DNA of 64,000 nt from assembly GCF_024218795.1 (NCBI RefSeq), contig NZ_CP100403.1, positions 186,001-250,000 of the forward strand, in the 5' to 3' direction. The position numbers were made by a program, and so were the translations under genes. The notes below the pieces were generated by a model, which had not been told where the DNA came from, ran no database searches, and saw only the letters and a program-made list of their open reading frames with translations. Each line of letters starts with the position of its first letter. The first letter of the stretch is position 1. Positions 46,232-54,317 of the stretch are shown here, in pieces. This DNA comes from Halorussus aquaticus (lineage in GTDB: Archaea > Halobacteriota > Halobacteria > Halobacteriales > Haladaptataceae).

Positions 46232-47488
46232 ATGGGCCGATTCAATCGAGAATCGTTCATCATCCAGGACAAAGACGTCCTCCGGGATGATTACCAGCCA
46301 GAGACACTCGAGGAGCGGGACGAAGAACTCGACGAATATGCGGCCGCTCTCCGTCCCGTCATTCAAGGCTGGCAACCGAACAACGTTTTTCTCTATGGCG
46401 TTACCGGCGTCGGGAAGACAGCTGCTACGCACGATCTTCTTGAGGAGCTGCAAGAATCCGCCGGAGAGTACGACGACGTCGATCTCAACGTTATTGAACT
46501 CAACTGTACTGGCTGCACCACATCCTATCAGGTAGCGGTCAATCTCGTGAACGAGATTCGTTCTCCTTCTCACCCTCTCACCACAGTCTCGTCTTCGCGC
46601 GAACCGATGAGCGAAACCGGGTATCAACAAAAACGCATCTTCAACGAACTCTACAACGACCTTGAGTCGATCGGTGGGACTATTCTCGTGGTTCTGGACG
46701 AGATCGATAACATCGGCTCGGATGACGATATTCTGTACGAGCTTCCACGAGCACGCTCGCAATTGGATCTCGATGTGAAAATCGGTGTGGTCGGCATCTC
46801 GAACGATTTCAAGTTCCGAGAAAACCTCTCTCCGAAAGTCAAGGACACTCTTTGCGAAGAGGAAATCTTGTTCCCTCCGTACGACGCGACTGAACTGCAG
46901 AATATTCTCAAGCAGCGAGCCGATATCGCGCTCTACGACGATGTCCTCGAATCAGATGTAATCCCACTGTGCGCCGCATTCTCTGCACAGGACTCGGGAT
47001 CTGCTCGGCAGGCGTTACGGTTACTCCGGAAAGCAGCTGATATCGCCGAGAACGACGCGATGGCGGGTGGAGAGGCGAAAATCACCGAAGACCACGTTCG
47101 GGAGGCCAAGCATCAGATCCAGCGACAACAGGTTGTCGAAGGGATGCATTCGTTGACCCGGCAGGGACAATATGTGTTGCTGACTGTCTGTCAGCTAGCG
47201 GCAGAAGGAGAAACACCCGAACGGACGAAACTGATCTATGAGCGCTATCGAGAGGTTCTTCGTAATCACGGCAGTGAACCACTGAAACGCAGGCGAGTAC
47301 ACGACCACCTGTCGGATTTGAGCCTCCACGGAATCTTACGGTTGGTCGACTCGTCGAGTGGACGCGGGAACTACAACGAATACGAGCTTGATGTCTCTTT
47401 GTCGTCAGCTCTTGATGCACTTGAGAGCGAGCTAGGAGAGCTCGACGACATTCGTGAAACTGCCAAGCGGCATAGGGTTCTGGAGTGA
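46232..47488 (+). CDS. Orc1/Cdc6 replication initiator
   Basis: A 418-residue AAA+ initiator. Walker A is GVTGVGKTAATHDLL at 56-70 and Walker B is ILVVLDEIDNIGSDDD. Sensor 1 lies in VVGISNDFKFRENLSPKV, sensor 2 near SGSARQALRLLRKAADIAEN. The C-terminal winged helix spans about 300-400 (MHSLTRQGQYVLLTVCQLA ... HDHLSDLSLHGILRLVD). I prefer ATG 46232 (MGRFNRESF) to the TTG four codons earlier. It is flanked on both sides by related repeats, the standard layout of a haloarchaeal origin. Confidence 0.9.
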   Translation: MGRFNRESFIIQDKDVLRDDYQPETLEERDEELDEYAAALRPVIQGWQPNNVFLYGVTGVGKTAATHDLLEELQESAGEYDDVDLNVIELNCTGCTTSYQVAVNLVNEIRSPSHPLTTVSSSREPMSETGYQQKRIFNELYNDLESIGGTILVVLDEIDNIGSDDDILYELPRARSQLDLDVKIGVVGISNDFKFRENLSPKVKDTLCEEEILFPPYDATELQNILKQRADIALYDDVLESDVIPLCAAFSAQDSGSARQALRLLRKAADIAENDAMAGGEAKITEDHVREAKHQIQRQQVVEGMHSLTRQGQYVLLTVCQLAAEGETPERTKLIYERYREVLRNHGSEPLKRRRVHDHLSDLSLHGILRLVDSSSGRGNYNEYELDVSLSSALDALESELGELDDIRETAKRHRVLE

Positions 47489-47499
47489 CTTCTCAACCG

Positions 47500-47699
47500 T
47501 CAACACCAGTACTGCCAATACCCTCTCCACTTTTGCCAGTAACCGCGCAACCGTCAGTGCCAGTTTCTCCAGTACCCTCTCCGGTGTTGCCAGTAACTTC
47601 CTTGTTCCAATCAATCCGACTAGTTACTATCGGGACCACCGTTGCCAATTTCATCTAATAGCGTCTTGCCCTCCGATTTTACTGGCAATAGTGGAGTGT
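47500..47699. repeat. Origin iterons downstream of orc1/cdc6
   Basis: The stretch 47500-47600 repeats elements of CTCCAC-TTTTGCCAGTAA in one direction: CCAGTACTGCCAATACC, CTCTCCACTTTTGCCAGTAA, CAGTGCCAGTTTC and CTCTCCGGTGTTGCCAGTAA. At 47678-47699 the opposite-strand copy with TACTGGCAATAGTGGAG is identical over 22 bases to the upstream copy at 46102-46123. No gene is supported between 47489 and 47943. Confidence 0.6.
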
Positions 47700-47943
47700 C
47701 TGACAAAATCTAAACGATATTTCATTTACGAGCATTTGCAATCGCTCTCCAGTGGACTACTTATCCCGTGAGGCTTCGTGGTTCGAAGACCCAATCTTGC
47801 ACGGATTCACCCCCGCACTTACTACTCGAAAACGGGGGATGTCTTCCTGTTCGAGTTCATTTGTTGTCTGGGCCATCAGTGAACAGGATTTCGTGGAGAA
47901 ACGACAGAAACGTCGGGGGTGTGAGTAACCGATTAGTCTCTGT

Positions 47944-48540
47944 CTACGGGTATTCCTGATCACTCACGAGAGCCTCGGTACACTCGACGAGGTCGTTCTC
48001 AGTCGTCCACCGGCAGAGACGCCTAGCATCGTTGAGCATCTCGAAGATCGCGGTCTGCATTCCACTGTAGGGACTCTCGACGGCTACGTTCGTGTCGATC
48101 GCGTCCGCATCTATCGTGTTGTACTCGCGTTTGAACACGTGCGTCTTCGCGAAGTACTCCTCTAGGGCTGTGAAGTAGCCCTGCTCGACGAGGAAGCAGC
48201 CCTGAGCGTGTTCGGTGACGCCCACGATGACGTCTGTGTGATCGGCGAGCAGCCGGAACTTGAGGTAGGTATTCGGTCACTCGCTTCGAATGTCGACCAT
48301 CAGAAACGCGTACGCACCGGGCTGTCGGTTGAGACGATCTTTTACGAGCTGGAGACGACGGATTTCATGTTTCCCGTAGCTGCCGAGGACAAAGTACGAA
48401 TTCTTAGCTGAGAAGATCGGCGTGAGCTCCGCAACACTCTGTTTCAGGGCTTCGTATTCTTCCGGTGTGAGTGAGGCTTCGTGCAGATACTCGTCGGCTT
48501 TCTCGGCGAGTTCGTCGACAGTGACTGGATCCTCACTCAT
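47944..48540 (-). pseudogene. Plasmid gene interrupted by one in-frame TGA
   Basis: Two reverse-strand frames in the same register are separated only by a TGA at 48277-48279. The upstream part (MSEDPVTVDELAEKADEYLH ... AYAFLMVDIRSE) continues across the stop as PNTYLKFRLLADHTDVIVGV, then AQGCFLVEQGYFTALEEYFA and FKREYNTIDADAIDTNVAVE. Protein-like sequence on both sides argues for a single 198-codon gene with a nonsense change (for example TGG to TGA). The product is unknown; it resembles haloarchaeal plasmid proteins without a named function. Confidence 0.65.
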
Positions 48541-48633
48541 CTAGCCGGGCATTCTCCCGTACCCTGCGTCTTTCACTTCGCAGACGGGGTGTCTCCCCGA
48601 ACAACTGGCCATCCGACTGAGGTACTAGTTCGT

Positions 48634-48957
48634 CTACTCGTCCGGATTCACTGGGGATTTGTACTTTGATTTGACGCGATCTCCTTCTCGCCACTGCCAG
48701 TAGTAGTAGCGGTTGTCGTTGATCTCCTTGATCGTGATCGTCGCCTTCGTCGGGACATCATCGGGGAGGTCATCGGGTCGCTCGTCGATCTCGTCTTCCT
48801 CCTCCGCTTCGGCAAGGCGGGCCTCGCGCTCGCGATGCTCGGCGAGGTCCTCGGCATAGTGGGCAACGTCTCGGAGCAGCTCGGGTGAATAGCCGTTGAG
48901 TGTGTCGATGACGTCGGTGGGGAGGTCCGCTGGGGGCGTCGGTGGCTCGTAGGACAT
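48634..48957 (-). CDS. DUF6788-like small protein
   Basis: A 107-residue protein starting MSYEPPTPPADLPTDVIDTL. A helical middle, LLRDVAHYAEDLAEHREREA, is followed by the terminal signature NDNRYYYWQWREGDRVKSKY, which I recognise from a family of small plasmid/virus proteins (DUF6788-like). The start lies 14 bases from the palindrome copy at 48971-49011, which therefore covers its promoter. Function unknown; the C-terminus may bind DNA. Confidence 0.65.
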   Translation of the reverse strand: MSYEPPTPPADLPTDVIDTLNGYSPELLRDVAHYAEDLAEHREREARLAEAEEEDEIDERPDDLPDDVPTKATITIKEINDNRYYYWQWREGDRVKSKYKSPVNPDE

Positions 48958-48970
48958 GGGCCGATCTGTG

Positions 48971-49011
48971 TTAACCAACACAGGCGCAAACTGCATAGTT
49001 TTGTTGGTTAA
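48971..49011. repeat. Palindromic element, copy 2, at promoter of DUF6788-like gene
   Basis: TTAACCAACA at 48971-48980 and TGTTGGTTAA at 49002-49011, with a 21-base spacer. It lies just upstream of the reverse-strand start at 48957, where an operator or promoter element is expected. Confidence 0.8.
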
Positions 49012-49129
49012 GTTGCTGCCAACTGTTCTCACCGGTTCTCCAGCAGCCGTCTCACTACTCGAAACTCTCCATCAAGGAGTTTCGTCTGATGTTACAGTAG
49101 CCTCGGGAGATCTCGAACGCTGGGCGATC

Positions 49130-49948
49130 CTACGAGTTCGAGGGGAGACGCCCATCAGGTCGTGGGACCCGCCCCTGCTTGATCTCCTGATCGACTCGCC
49201 GGAGGTGTTTACAGCCGCCCTCGGGCGTACGCTTCCGCCAGTCTGGACACGTACACGACTCGCTGATCACGTCGACTTCATACCAGTTTCCGGACGCCGA
49301 TCGGACCTCATAGCGGCCACCCTTTTCGAGCAGCGAGACGGCCATCGATTCGTCGACGGCACGGCTGGTTCGCGGCTCGAGGTCGTCGTGCTGGGGCGAG
49401 TGCTCCGTGACGACCATCCGATCGCGCACGTCGCCGGAGCGGCCGCCGTCTGGGGCAACCGCAGCTTCGGGATCCTGGAGCCGATTCGCAAGCAGGGCCT
49501 CGACCGGATGCCCCTCCGGCCACAGATAGTGGACTTCCCGCCGCTCGCGATGGTCGTAGGAGCCACAGGCGGCAGCGCTCCCGATCCAGACACGCCACGC
49601 CCCGAGTGCTGCCATCACGTCGACGATGACTCGCGGAACAGCGTCGTATTCGTCGGGGTAGAATACCCGGAAGCGAGTACATGCCTCCTGCGGCGGAACC
49701 GTCTCCCACCACTCGACGTCGTCGTCCCAGCTGTTGCACATCGCGTCGTCCTCTCCGTAGCCGACAGTCACGCCGTCAATCTGCGGTACTTCCACCGATG
49801 TCTCGTCAGCCTTGCCTTCGAGCAGCCGAAGGACGGCGTACCGAAGATACTCGTGTTCCGGATGATCCGAAGATTGGGCGACCTGCTCGTGGTGCTCTGC
49901 GACTCGCTCTGCCTTGTCGAGAACGGTCGTTAGATATTGGTCGGTCAT
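49130..49948 (-). CDS. SWIM zinc-finger protein
   Basis: A 272-residue protein. The C-terminal SWIM finger reads YEVDVISESCTCPDWRKRTP and then GGCKHLRRVDQEI (CxCx~12CxH). The N-terminal part is acidic, with MCNSWDDDVEWWETVPPQEA and FRVFYPDEYDAVPRVIVDVM. SWIM proteins of this type are frequent on haloarchaeal plasmids; zinc and DNA or protein binding is expected. The opposite-strand frame over the same span is a shadow. An IS1595 element begins 54 bases upstream of its start. Confidence 0.75.
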   Translation of the reverse strand: MTDQYLTTVLDKAERVAEHHEQVAQSSDHPEHEYLRYAVLRLLEGKADETSVEVPQIDGVTVGYGEDDAMCNSWDDDVEWWETVPPQEACTRFRVFYPDEYDAVPRVIVDVMAALGAWRVWIGSAAACGSYDHRERREVHYLWPEGHPVEALLANRLQDPEAAVAPDGGRSGDVRDRMVVTEHSPQHDDLEPRTSRAVDESMAVSLLEKGGRYEVRSASGNWYEVDVISESCTCPDWRKRTPEGGCKHLRRVDQEIKQGRVPRPDGRLPSNS

Positions 49949-50002
49949 GGGTCGGTGGAGACGGGACTGCGCCTCCGCCCCTCGGCGGGCGCTGAAAAAC
50001 TC

Positions 50003-51046
50003 GCTCTTGTGTAGAGCTACGGAAAGACCCTGTAGTTACACTGAGCCAGCTATAATCTGGGAGTATGTCTTCTGCTCAGCCGGCGTTCGGCGCGATGTTT
50101 CGAGAGTTGATCAAGCTGGGCGTCGTCGAGATCGACACCGAGCCGCTCGATGCGGGCATCGAGCGGCGACTCAAGGAATTCTGGGAGAATACATCCTGTC
50201 CACGGTGCGGGCACAACTCTGTTCAAACGTGGCCGCATCTCGACCGCGTTTGGTGTCGTAACTGCAACTTCAAGCCGGTCTACACCTACGGAACGCCGTT
50301 TCACGAGAAGCACCTCACCTGCGGCGAGGTACTTCTCGCGTTCACGCTCTACGCCGATACGTTGCTCAGTATCAACCAGATCGCGCCGTTGCTCGGTCGG
50401 GCCTACAAAACCGTTCACACGGCGATTCGAGAGGTGGAAGCCGCGATCCATCGCGGCTTCCCCGTCGTTTGGGGACTCCTCGACCAGACCATCGATGGAC
50501 GGACGCAAGTTGACGAATCTGGCATAGTCTGTTCGGGGTATAAGGGACAAGAGCCGCCGCGAAACAGCCGTTCTCGCGGCGGCTCGTCCCAAACTGGCCG
50601 CTCACGTTGGCGGGGCCGCCACGGTGATCAGCTGACGCTCGTCGCGGCGTGCCGCGACTCGCTTCGCGTGATCCGTGGTCAACTCGGTATCGACTTCAGC
50701 GGTGATTTGGAGCCAGTGATTCGGGAGGCTGAAGACCTCTCCCAGCGGCTGGGAGAGGTCTGGACCGACGGACTCCAAGCCTACCGAGAGATGGACTACG
50801 ATCACCGAACAGTCGTGCACAAAGAGAGATACGTATCGCCAGAAGGCGTCCATATTAACCAAGCTGAGTGCCTGTTTTCGCTCGTCCAGCCGTGGCTGCG
50901 GAAGTTCCGCGGCCTGTCCAAGCAGGGCTTGGAACAGGCCGCTCACACCTTCGGCATCATTCGGTCACTCAACCTAGCTGGTGAATCTATCGAGTCAGCC
51001 ATTGATTGTCTCATTATCGGGGCTTTCCACAGTTCTACATAAGAGC
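50003..51046 (+). mobile_element. IS1595-family insertion sequence, complete
   Basis: Imperfect terminal inverted repeats bound the element: left GCTCTTGTGTAGAGCTACGG from 50003, right ending ...CATAAGAGC at 51046, matching at about four of five positions over 27 bases. It is about 1.04 kb long with one transposase. The eight bases on each side differ, so no target duplication is visible. The right flank is the palindrome at 51055, followed by an inverted fragment of a relative. Confidence 0.8.
50065..51042 (+). CDS. IS1595-family (ISH4-type) transposase
   Basis: A 325-residue transposase. The N-terminal zinc ribbon has CPRC (near 49-52) and CRNC. An HTH-like region follows (TLLSINQIAPLLGRAYKTVH). 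The ISXO2-like catalytic domain has TQVDESGI (first Asp), VWTDGLQAY (second Asp) and VHINQAECLFSLVQPWLRKF (Asn/Glu), characteristic of IS1595. The reading frame is intact, so the element may still move. Confidence 0.85.
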   Translation: MSSAQPAFGAMFRELIKLGVVEIDTEPLDAGIERRLKEFWENTSCPRCGHNSVQTWPHLDRVWCRNCNFKPVYTYGTPFHEKHLTCGEVLLAFTLYADTLLSINQIAPLLGRAYKTVHTAIREVEAAIHRGFPVVWGLLDQTIDGRTQVDESGIVCSGYKGQEPPRNSRSRGGSSQTGRSRWRGRHGDQLTLVAACRDSLRVIRGQLGIDFSGDLEPVIREAEDLSQRLGEVWTDGLQAYREMDYDHRTVVHKERYVSPEGVHINQAECLFSLVQPWLRKFRGLSKQGLEQAAHTFGIIRSLNLAGESIESAIDCLIIGAFHSST

Positions 51047-51054
51047 GTGTGGTC

Positions 51055-51096
51055 TTAACCAACATGCGGTAGTATCCACAGACGGTTGTTGGTTAA
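51055..51096. repeat. Palindromic element, copy 3, between two IS1595 copies
   Basis: TTAACCAACA at 51055-51064 and TGTTGGTTAA at 51087-51096, with a 22-base spacer. It is enclosed by the right end of the complete IS and the end of the inverted fragment. Confidence 0.8.
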
Positions 51097-51103
51097 GAGA
51101 TAG

Positions 51104-51475
51104 CGCTCTTCTGTAGAACGGCGGAAAGCCCCGATAACGAGCCAACCAATGATTGAATCGGTGGATTCGCCAGCCAGATGGAGTGACCGAACGATGCCGA
51201 AGGTGTGATCGGCCTATAGCCCTGCTTGGACAGACCGCGGAACTTCCGCAGCCACGATTGAACGGGCGAAAACAGGCACTCAGCTTGGTTACTGTGGACG
51301 CTTCCCGGCGATACGTACGTCTCCTTGTGCACGACCGTTCGGTGACCGTAGTCCATTTCCCGGTATGCTTGGAGTCCATCGGTCCAGACCTCTCCTAGCG
51401 ACTGGGAGAAGTCTTCAGACTCCTGAATTACCGGCTCAAGATTACTGCTGAAGTCGATGCCGAGTTGGCTATCCT
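51104..51475 (-). pseudogene. Inverted 3' fragment of a related IS1595 transposase
   Basis: The reverse strand encodes DFSSNLEPVIQESEDFSQSL, VWTDGLQAYREMDYGHRTVV and HSNQAECLFSPVQSWLRKFR, closely matching the C-terminal 120 residues of the intact transposase. After LSKQG the frame shifts, and the remainder (HTFGIVRSLHLAGESTDSII) continues in another frame. The terminal repeat starts at about 51104 (GCTCTTCTGTAGAACGGCGG). The upstream two thirds are missing. It is a relic of a diverged, oppositely oriented copy. Confidence 0.75.
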
Positions 51476-51661
51476 CAAAGTCATCGAATGCTCGTAGCCC
51501 TGTTCACTCTGCCAACAATCCTCGCTTGTGCCCAACCACTATAGAATGGGTTGCACCCGTTGGACAGGGTAACGGACGGCCTGCTAGTCGAGTGGCGTTT
51601 TATCATCGTCGTGATAGTGAGTGTGCGATGTTCCAAGAGAATTATACAAGGAGAGACAAGG

Positions 51662-52939
51662 ATGAATTCTGAGTCACTAGTCGAAGTATCGGTGCTTCCG
51701 GATGCGTTGTGTGAGCGCGAGCAATGGGTGTGCTGGAAGGAAGAAGAACGGGATGGGAAAGCGACGAAGATTCCAGTAACACCGGGTTCGGGTGAGTTCG
51801 CGTCCTCAACAGATTCAGAGACATGGACAGGCGTCGAGATCGCGCTCGACTACGTCGAATCGGGGAATGCTGATGGCGTCGGGTTCGTGTTCACCGATGA
51901 TGATCCAATTGTGGGGGTGGACCTCGACGACTGCCGTGACTCCGAAACGGGAGATGCCGACGACGCGGCGTTGGACATCATTGAGCGTCTTGACTCGTAC
52001 ACGGAGGTCTCACCTTCTGGAACTGGCTACCACGTGCTCATCAAGGGGGACCTCCCTGATGGTCGGAATCGACGTGGGAGTTTCGAGCTGTACGAGACGG
52101 CGCGCTTCTTTACTGTGACCGGCGATCACGTCGAGGAGACGCCGTCGCGTGTTGCACGACGGCAGGACGCGCTCTCGGCCATTCATCGTGAGTACGTCCA
52201 AGACACCGACGACAGCTCGGAGGCAGAACCTGACCAGCGTGAGAGCGCTAACAAGAAGTCCACGGCGGATGGACCGAGTGAGGTTGACGTTGACCTCGAG
52301 GACGAGGAGTTGCTGGAGAAGGCAATGAATGCGTCGAATGGTACGAAGTTCGAGCGTCTCTGGAAGGGGAATACGAGTGGATATGATAGTCAGTCGGAGG
52401 CTGATATGGCGCTCTGCAATATGCTGGCGTTCTGGACTGGCGGCGACCAAACCGAGATGGACAGCCTGTTCCGGCAGTCAGGATTGCTTCGTGAGAAATG
52501 GGATGAAGTCCACTACGCCGATGGGTCGACGTACGGGGAGAAGACCATCGAGCGAGCAGTCGGGAATACATCGGCATTCTACGACCCAGAACCGAGAGAG
52601 GAACAGACTCAGGACTCTCCCTCGACCGAGGACTCCTCTGTCGATACTGGCCGTGACGAGTCAAGGCGGAGTCAAGCGTATCTCACCGAGAAGAATCGGC
52701 TGTTAGCCGAGCGTGTCGAAGAGCTTGAGACGCTCCTCGAATGGAAGAACGAGCGCATCGACGAGCTTGAAGCAGAAGTTGAGCGGCTCACAGCCGAACT
52801 CACGGAGTATGAGCAAGAGACGGAGCAGACCCACGAGGAGCAGACCACTGATGTGAGCCTGGATGACGAGGAGGAGTCACAGTCGGAGTCTGTCTGGGGG
52901 CGGACGAAGCGGTTGTTCGGAAATGACCCCCATTCATAG
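51662..52939 (+). CDS. PrimPol-like replication protein (AEP domain, NrS-1 polymerase-like region, coiled coil)
   Basis: A 425-residue protein starting MNSESLVEVSVLPDALCERE. The archaeo-eukaryotic primase-type core shows GVGFVFTDDDPIVGVDLDDC (Asp87/Asp89), SPSGTGYHVLIKGDLPDGRN (His124) and FELYETARFFTVTG. A region at 240-340 (FERLWKGNTSGYDSQSEADM ... GGDQTEMDSLFRQSGL) matches the helix-bundle part of NrS-1-like phage polymerases. The last 80 residues are a coiled coil. It likely primes or initiates replication of a plasmid or virus. Its 3' end is duplicated at 56521-56686. Confidence 0.78.
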   Translation: MNSESLVEVSVLPDALCEREQWVCWKEEERDGKATKIPVTPGSGEFASSTDSETWTGVEIALDYVESGNADGVGFVFTDDDPIVGVDLDDCRDSETGDADDAALDIIERLDSYTEVSPSGTGYHVLIKGDLPDGRNRRGSFELYETARFFTVTGDHVEETPSRVARRQDALSAIHREYVQDTDDSSEAEPDQRESANKKSTADGPSEVDVDLEDEELLEKAMNASNGTKFERLWKGNTSGYDSQSEADMALCNMLAFWTGGDQTEMDSLFRQSGLLREKWDEVHYADGSTYGEKTIERAVGNTSAFYDPEPREEQTQDSPSTEDSSVDTGRDESRRSQAYLTEKNRLLAERVEELETLLEWKNERIDELEAEVERLTAELTEYEQETEQTHEEQTTDVSLDDEEESQSESVWGRTKRLFGNDPHS

Positions 52940-52944
52940 GGTCG

Positions 52945-53460
52945 TTAGTTTGGTGAGTCGCAGACGCAGACGCCGCCTTCCCTAATTTGGTTCGTGACGT
53001 GTTCGTGGACGTTTTGAGCTAGTTGTTGCATGGTGTCTGCTTGGCGTTCTGTCGGGCGTCGTCCACCATAGTAGCTGTCTGTACGGTTGGTGTCGTACAG
53101 TTGTCGGAGTTCACGGGTTGTTGTGTCTGAGAGGAGGCCGAGGTCGGTTGCGCGGTCGTAGCAGGACGTGTGGTCGTGGAAGTCATTGAGGTCGTCACCA
53201 CCTTCGGCTAACGCATAGGCTTCGACGGATCGTTCGGTTGCGCCGAAGCACAACTCGATGGTCGCAGTATAGTAGCCTTGGTCGGCGATGGTTTCGACAG
53301 CGGCTAGCAGTCGGCAGGCCTTCGTTAGCTGTGTTTTCCAATCGACTTTCGGATCGATTGCATCTTCTCGTGTGGGGACACCGTAGCCTTCCTCGTTGAA
53401 TGCGTCAATCGCTGCGTCGAGCGCGTCCGTGATAGCCTGTGGGTCTGACTCTCTACTCAT
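52945..53460 (-). CDS. HEPN-domain protein, partner of MNT
   Basis: A 171-residue helical protein starting MSRESDPQAITDALDAAIDA. Features include VDWKTQLTKACRLLAAVETI and TIELCFGATERSVEAYALAE. A motif LRQLYDTNRTDSYYGGRRPT (Arg-x3-Tyr-like) probably corresponds to the HEPN active-site region. It overlaps the MNT gene by eight bases. HEPN/MNT pairs act as toxin-antitoxin modules in which MNT modifies or blocks the HEPN RNase. It is convergent with the PrimPol gene (5 bases apart). Confidence 0.72.
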   Translation of the reverse strand: MSRESDPQAITDALDAAIDAFNEEGYGVPTREDAIDPKVDWKTQLTKACRLLAAVETIADQGYYTATIELCFGATERSVEAYALAEGGDDLNDFHDHTSCYDRATDLGLLSDTTTRELRQLYDTNRTDSYYGGRRPTERQADTMQQLAQNVHEHVTNQIREGGVCVCDSPN

Positions 53461-54145
53461 CGAGGGCACCGTGGAACACCATCTTCCGGACTGTCTCGAA
53501 TTTCTCCGTGTCGTGAACGACGAGTCCGTCACTCAGCACGTCTTGGAGTTCATCAGTATAGTTTGGGACGGCGGGAAGCGATTCGACATCGATATCGTAT
53601 GCGTATCGGCCGGTGTCGAATTCGTGGTCTTCGAGGTCTTGGCGGACACGGTTCGCAGTTCGCTGATTCGCCATCCGGTCTTCTTCAACGAGTACCCACA
53701 AGTCGATGTCACTCCGGCGGTCGGCGTCGCCTCGCGCTACACTACCGTACAGGACAACACCGACGACACCGTCAAGATTCTCAAGTAACTCCGTGACCGC
53801 TGTGCGGACTGGCTTGTGGAATTCAGGTTGCGGGATTTGGAGGACGGGATCGTCCGAACGTGATAATCGGCCACGGTTGATGTGTACGTTCTTGACATTT
53901 CCTTCACGTCGGGTGACGACGAGGTCGTTGGCAGCCAGGATATCGACCGCCTTCGAGATGGTTGGTTGTGAGTAGTCCACGGCGTCACCTAATTCTGTGA
54001 TAGAGAACTCGTCGGTGTGATACCGAGTTAAAAACGAGAGTATCTCGTGGACCGCCTGACTCTTGAAGAGATTCGGCTCTTGGGCAGGTATGTCGAGGCT
54101 AATTGTCGACCCACCACCCGAACCCATATTCGCATTCCCTTTCAT
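53453..54145 (-). CDS. HTH-fused minimal nucleotidyltransferase (MNT antitoxin)
   Basis: A 230-residue protein. A winged helix in the first 90 residues (YHTDEFSITELGDAVDYSQP, TISKAVDILAANDLVV) probably binds the operon promoter. The C-terminal nucleotidyltransferase has VVLYGSVARGDADRRSDIDL (GSx10DxD signature). It ends RKMVFHGALDE. I prefer ATG 54145; a GTG at 54163 is also in frame. By family it AMPylates the HEPN partner's tyrosine. A remnant of a second copy's end lies at 57910-57950. Confidence 0.8.
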   Translation of the reverse strand: MKGNANMGSGGGSTISLDIPAQEPNLFKSQAVHEILSFLTRYHTDEFSITELGDAVDYSQPTISKAVDILAANDLVVTRREGNVKNVHINRGRLSRSDDPVLQIPQPEFHKPVRTAVTELLENLDGVVGVVLYGSVARGDADRRSDIDLWVLVEEDRMANQRTANRVRQDLEDHEFDTGRYAYDIDVESLPAVPNYTDELQDVLSDGLVVHDTEKFETVRKMVFHGALDE

Positions 54146-54171
54146 ACAAACGTACTCCTTCACCGAGTCAC

Positions 54172-54188
54172 TTAAAGTTTATATTTAG
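54172..54188 (-). promoter_or_regulatory. Shared TATA region between MNT and HTH-PIN operons
   Basis: TTAAAGTTTATATTTAG reads as a TATA box on both strands. On the reverse strand it is about 25-30 bases before the MNT ATG at 54145, fitting a leaderless transcript. On the forward strand it would serve the HTH-PIN operon with a leader. Confidence 0.4.
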
Positions 54189-54317
54189 ACCGGTGCTAGA
54201 TTTATGTTGGTCAACTGGATACACGCCCCCACCCGTCGTTTTAGTGACGGGACGACAGTCACGCGAATATCGTTGACCACCAGTAGTCTGAAGTTCATGG
54301 ACTTTGAACTAGTAGAT

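Noticed and set aside
47500..47600. Repeat array resembling a CRISPR
   Set aside because: The units are short, degenerate and unevenly spaced, with no unique spacers of constant length and no cas genes. They fit origin iterons.
47757..47963. 68-residue reverse frame behind the origin
   Set aside because: No motif; Cys and His scattered without pattern; overlaps the intergenic end of the origin region.
48956..49933. 325-residue forward frame
   Set aside because: Antisense to the SWIM protein gene, which has an intact CxC...CxH finger; the forward frame has no motif.
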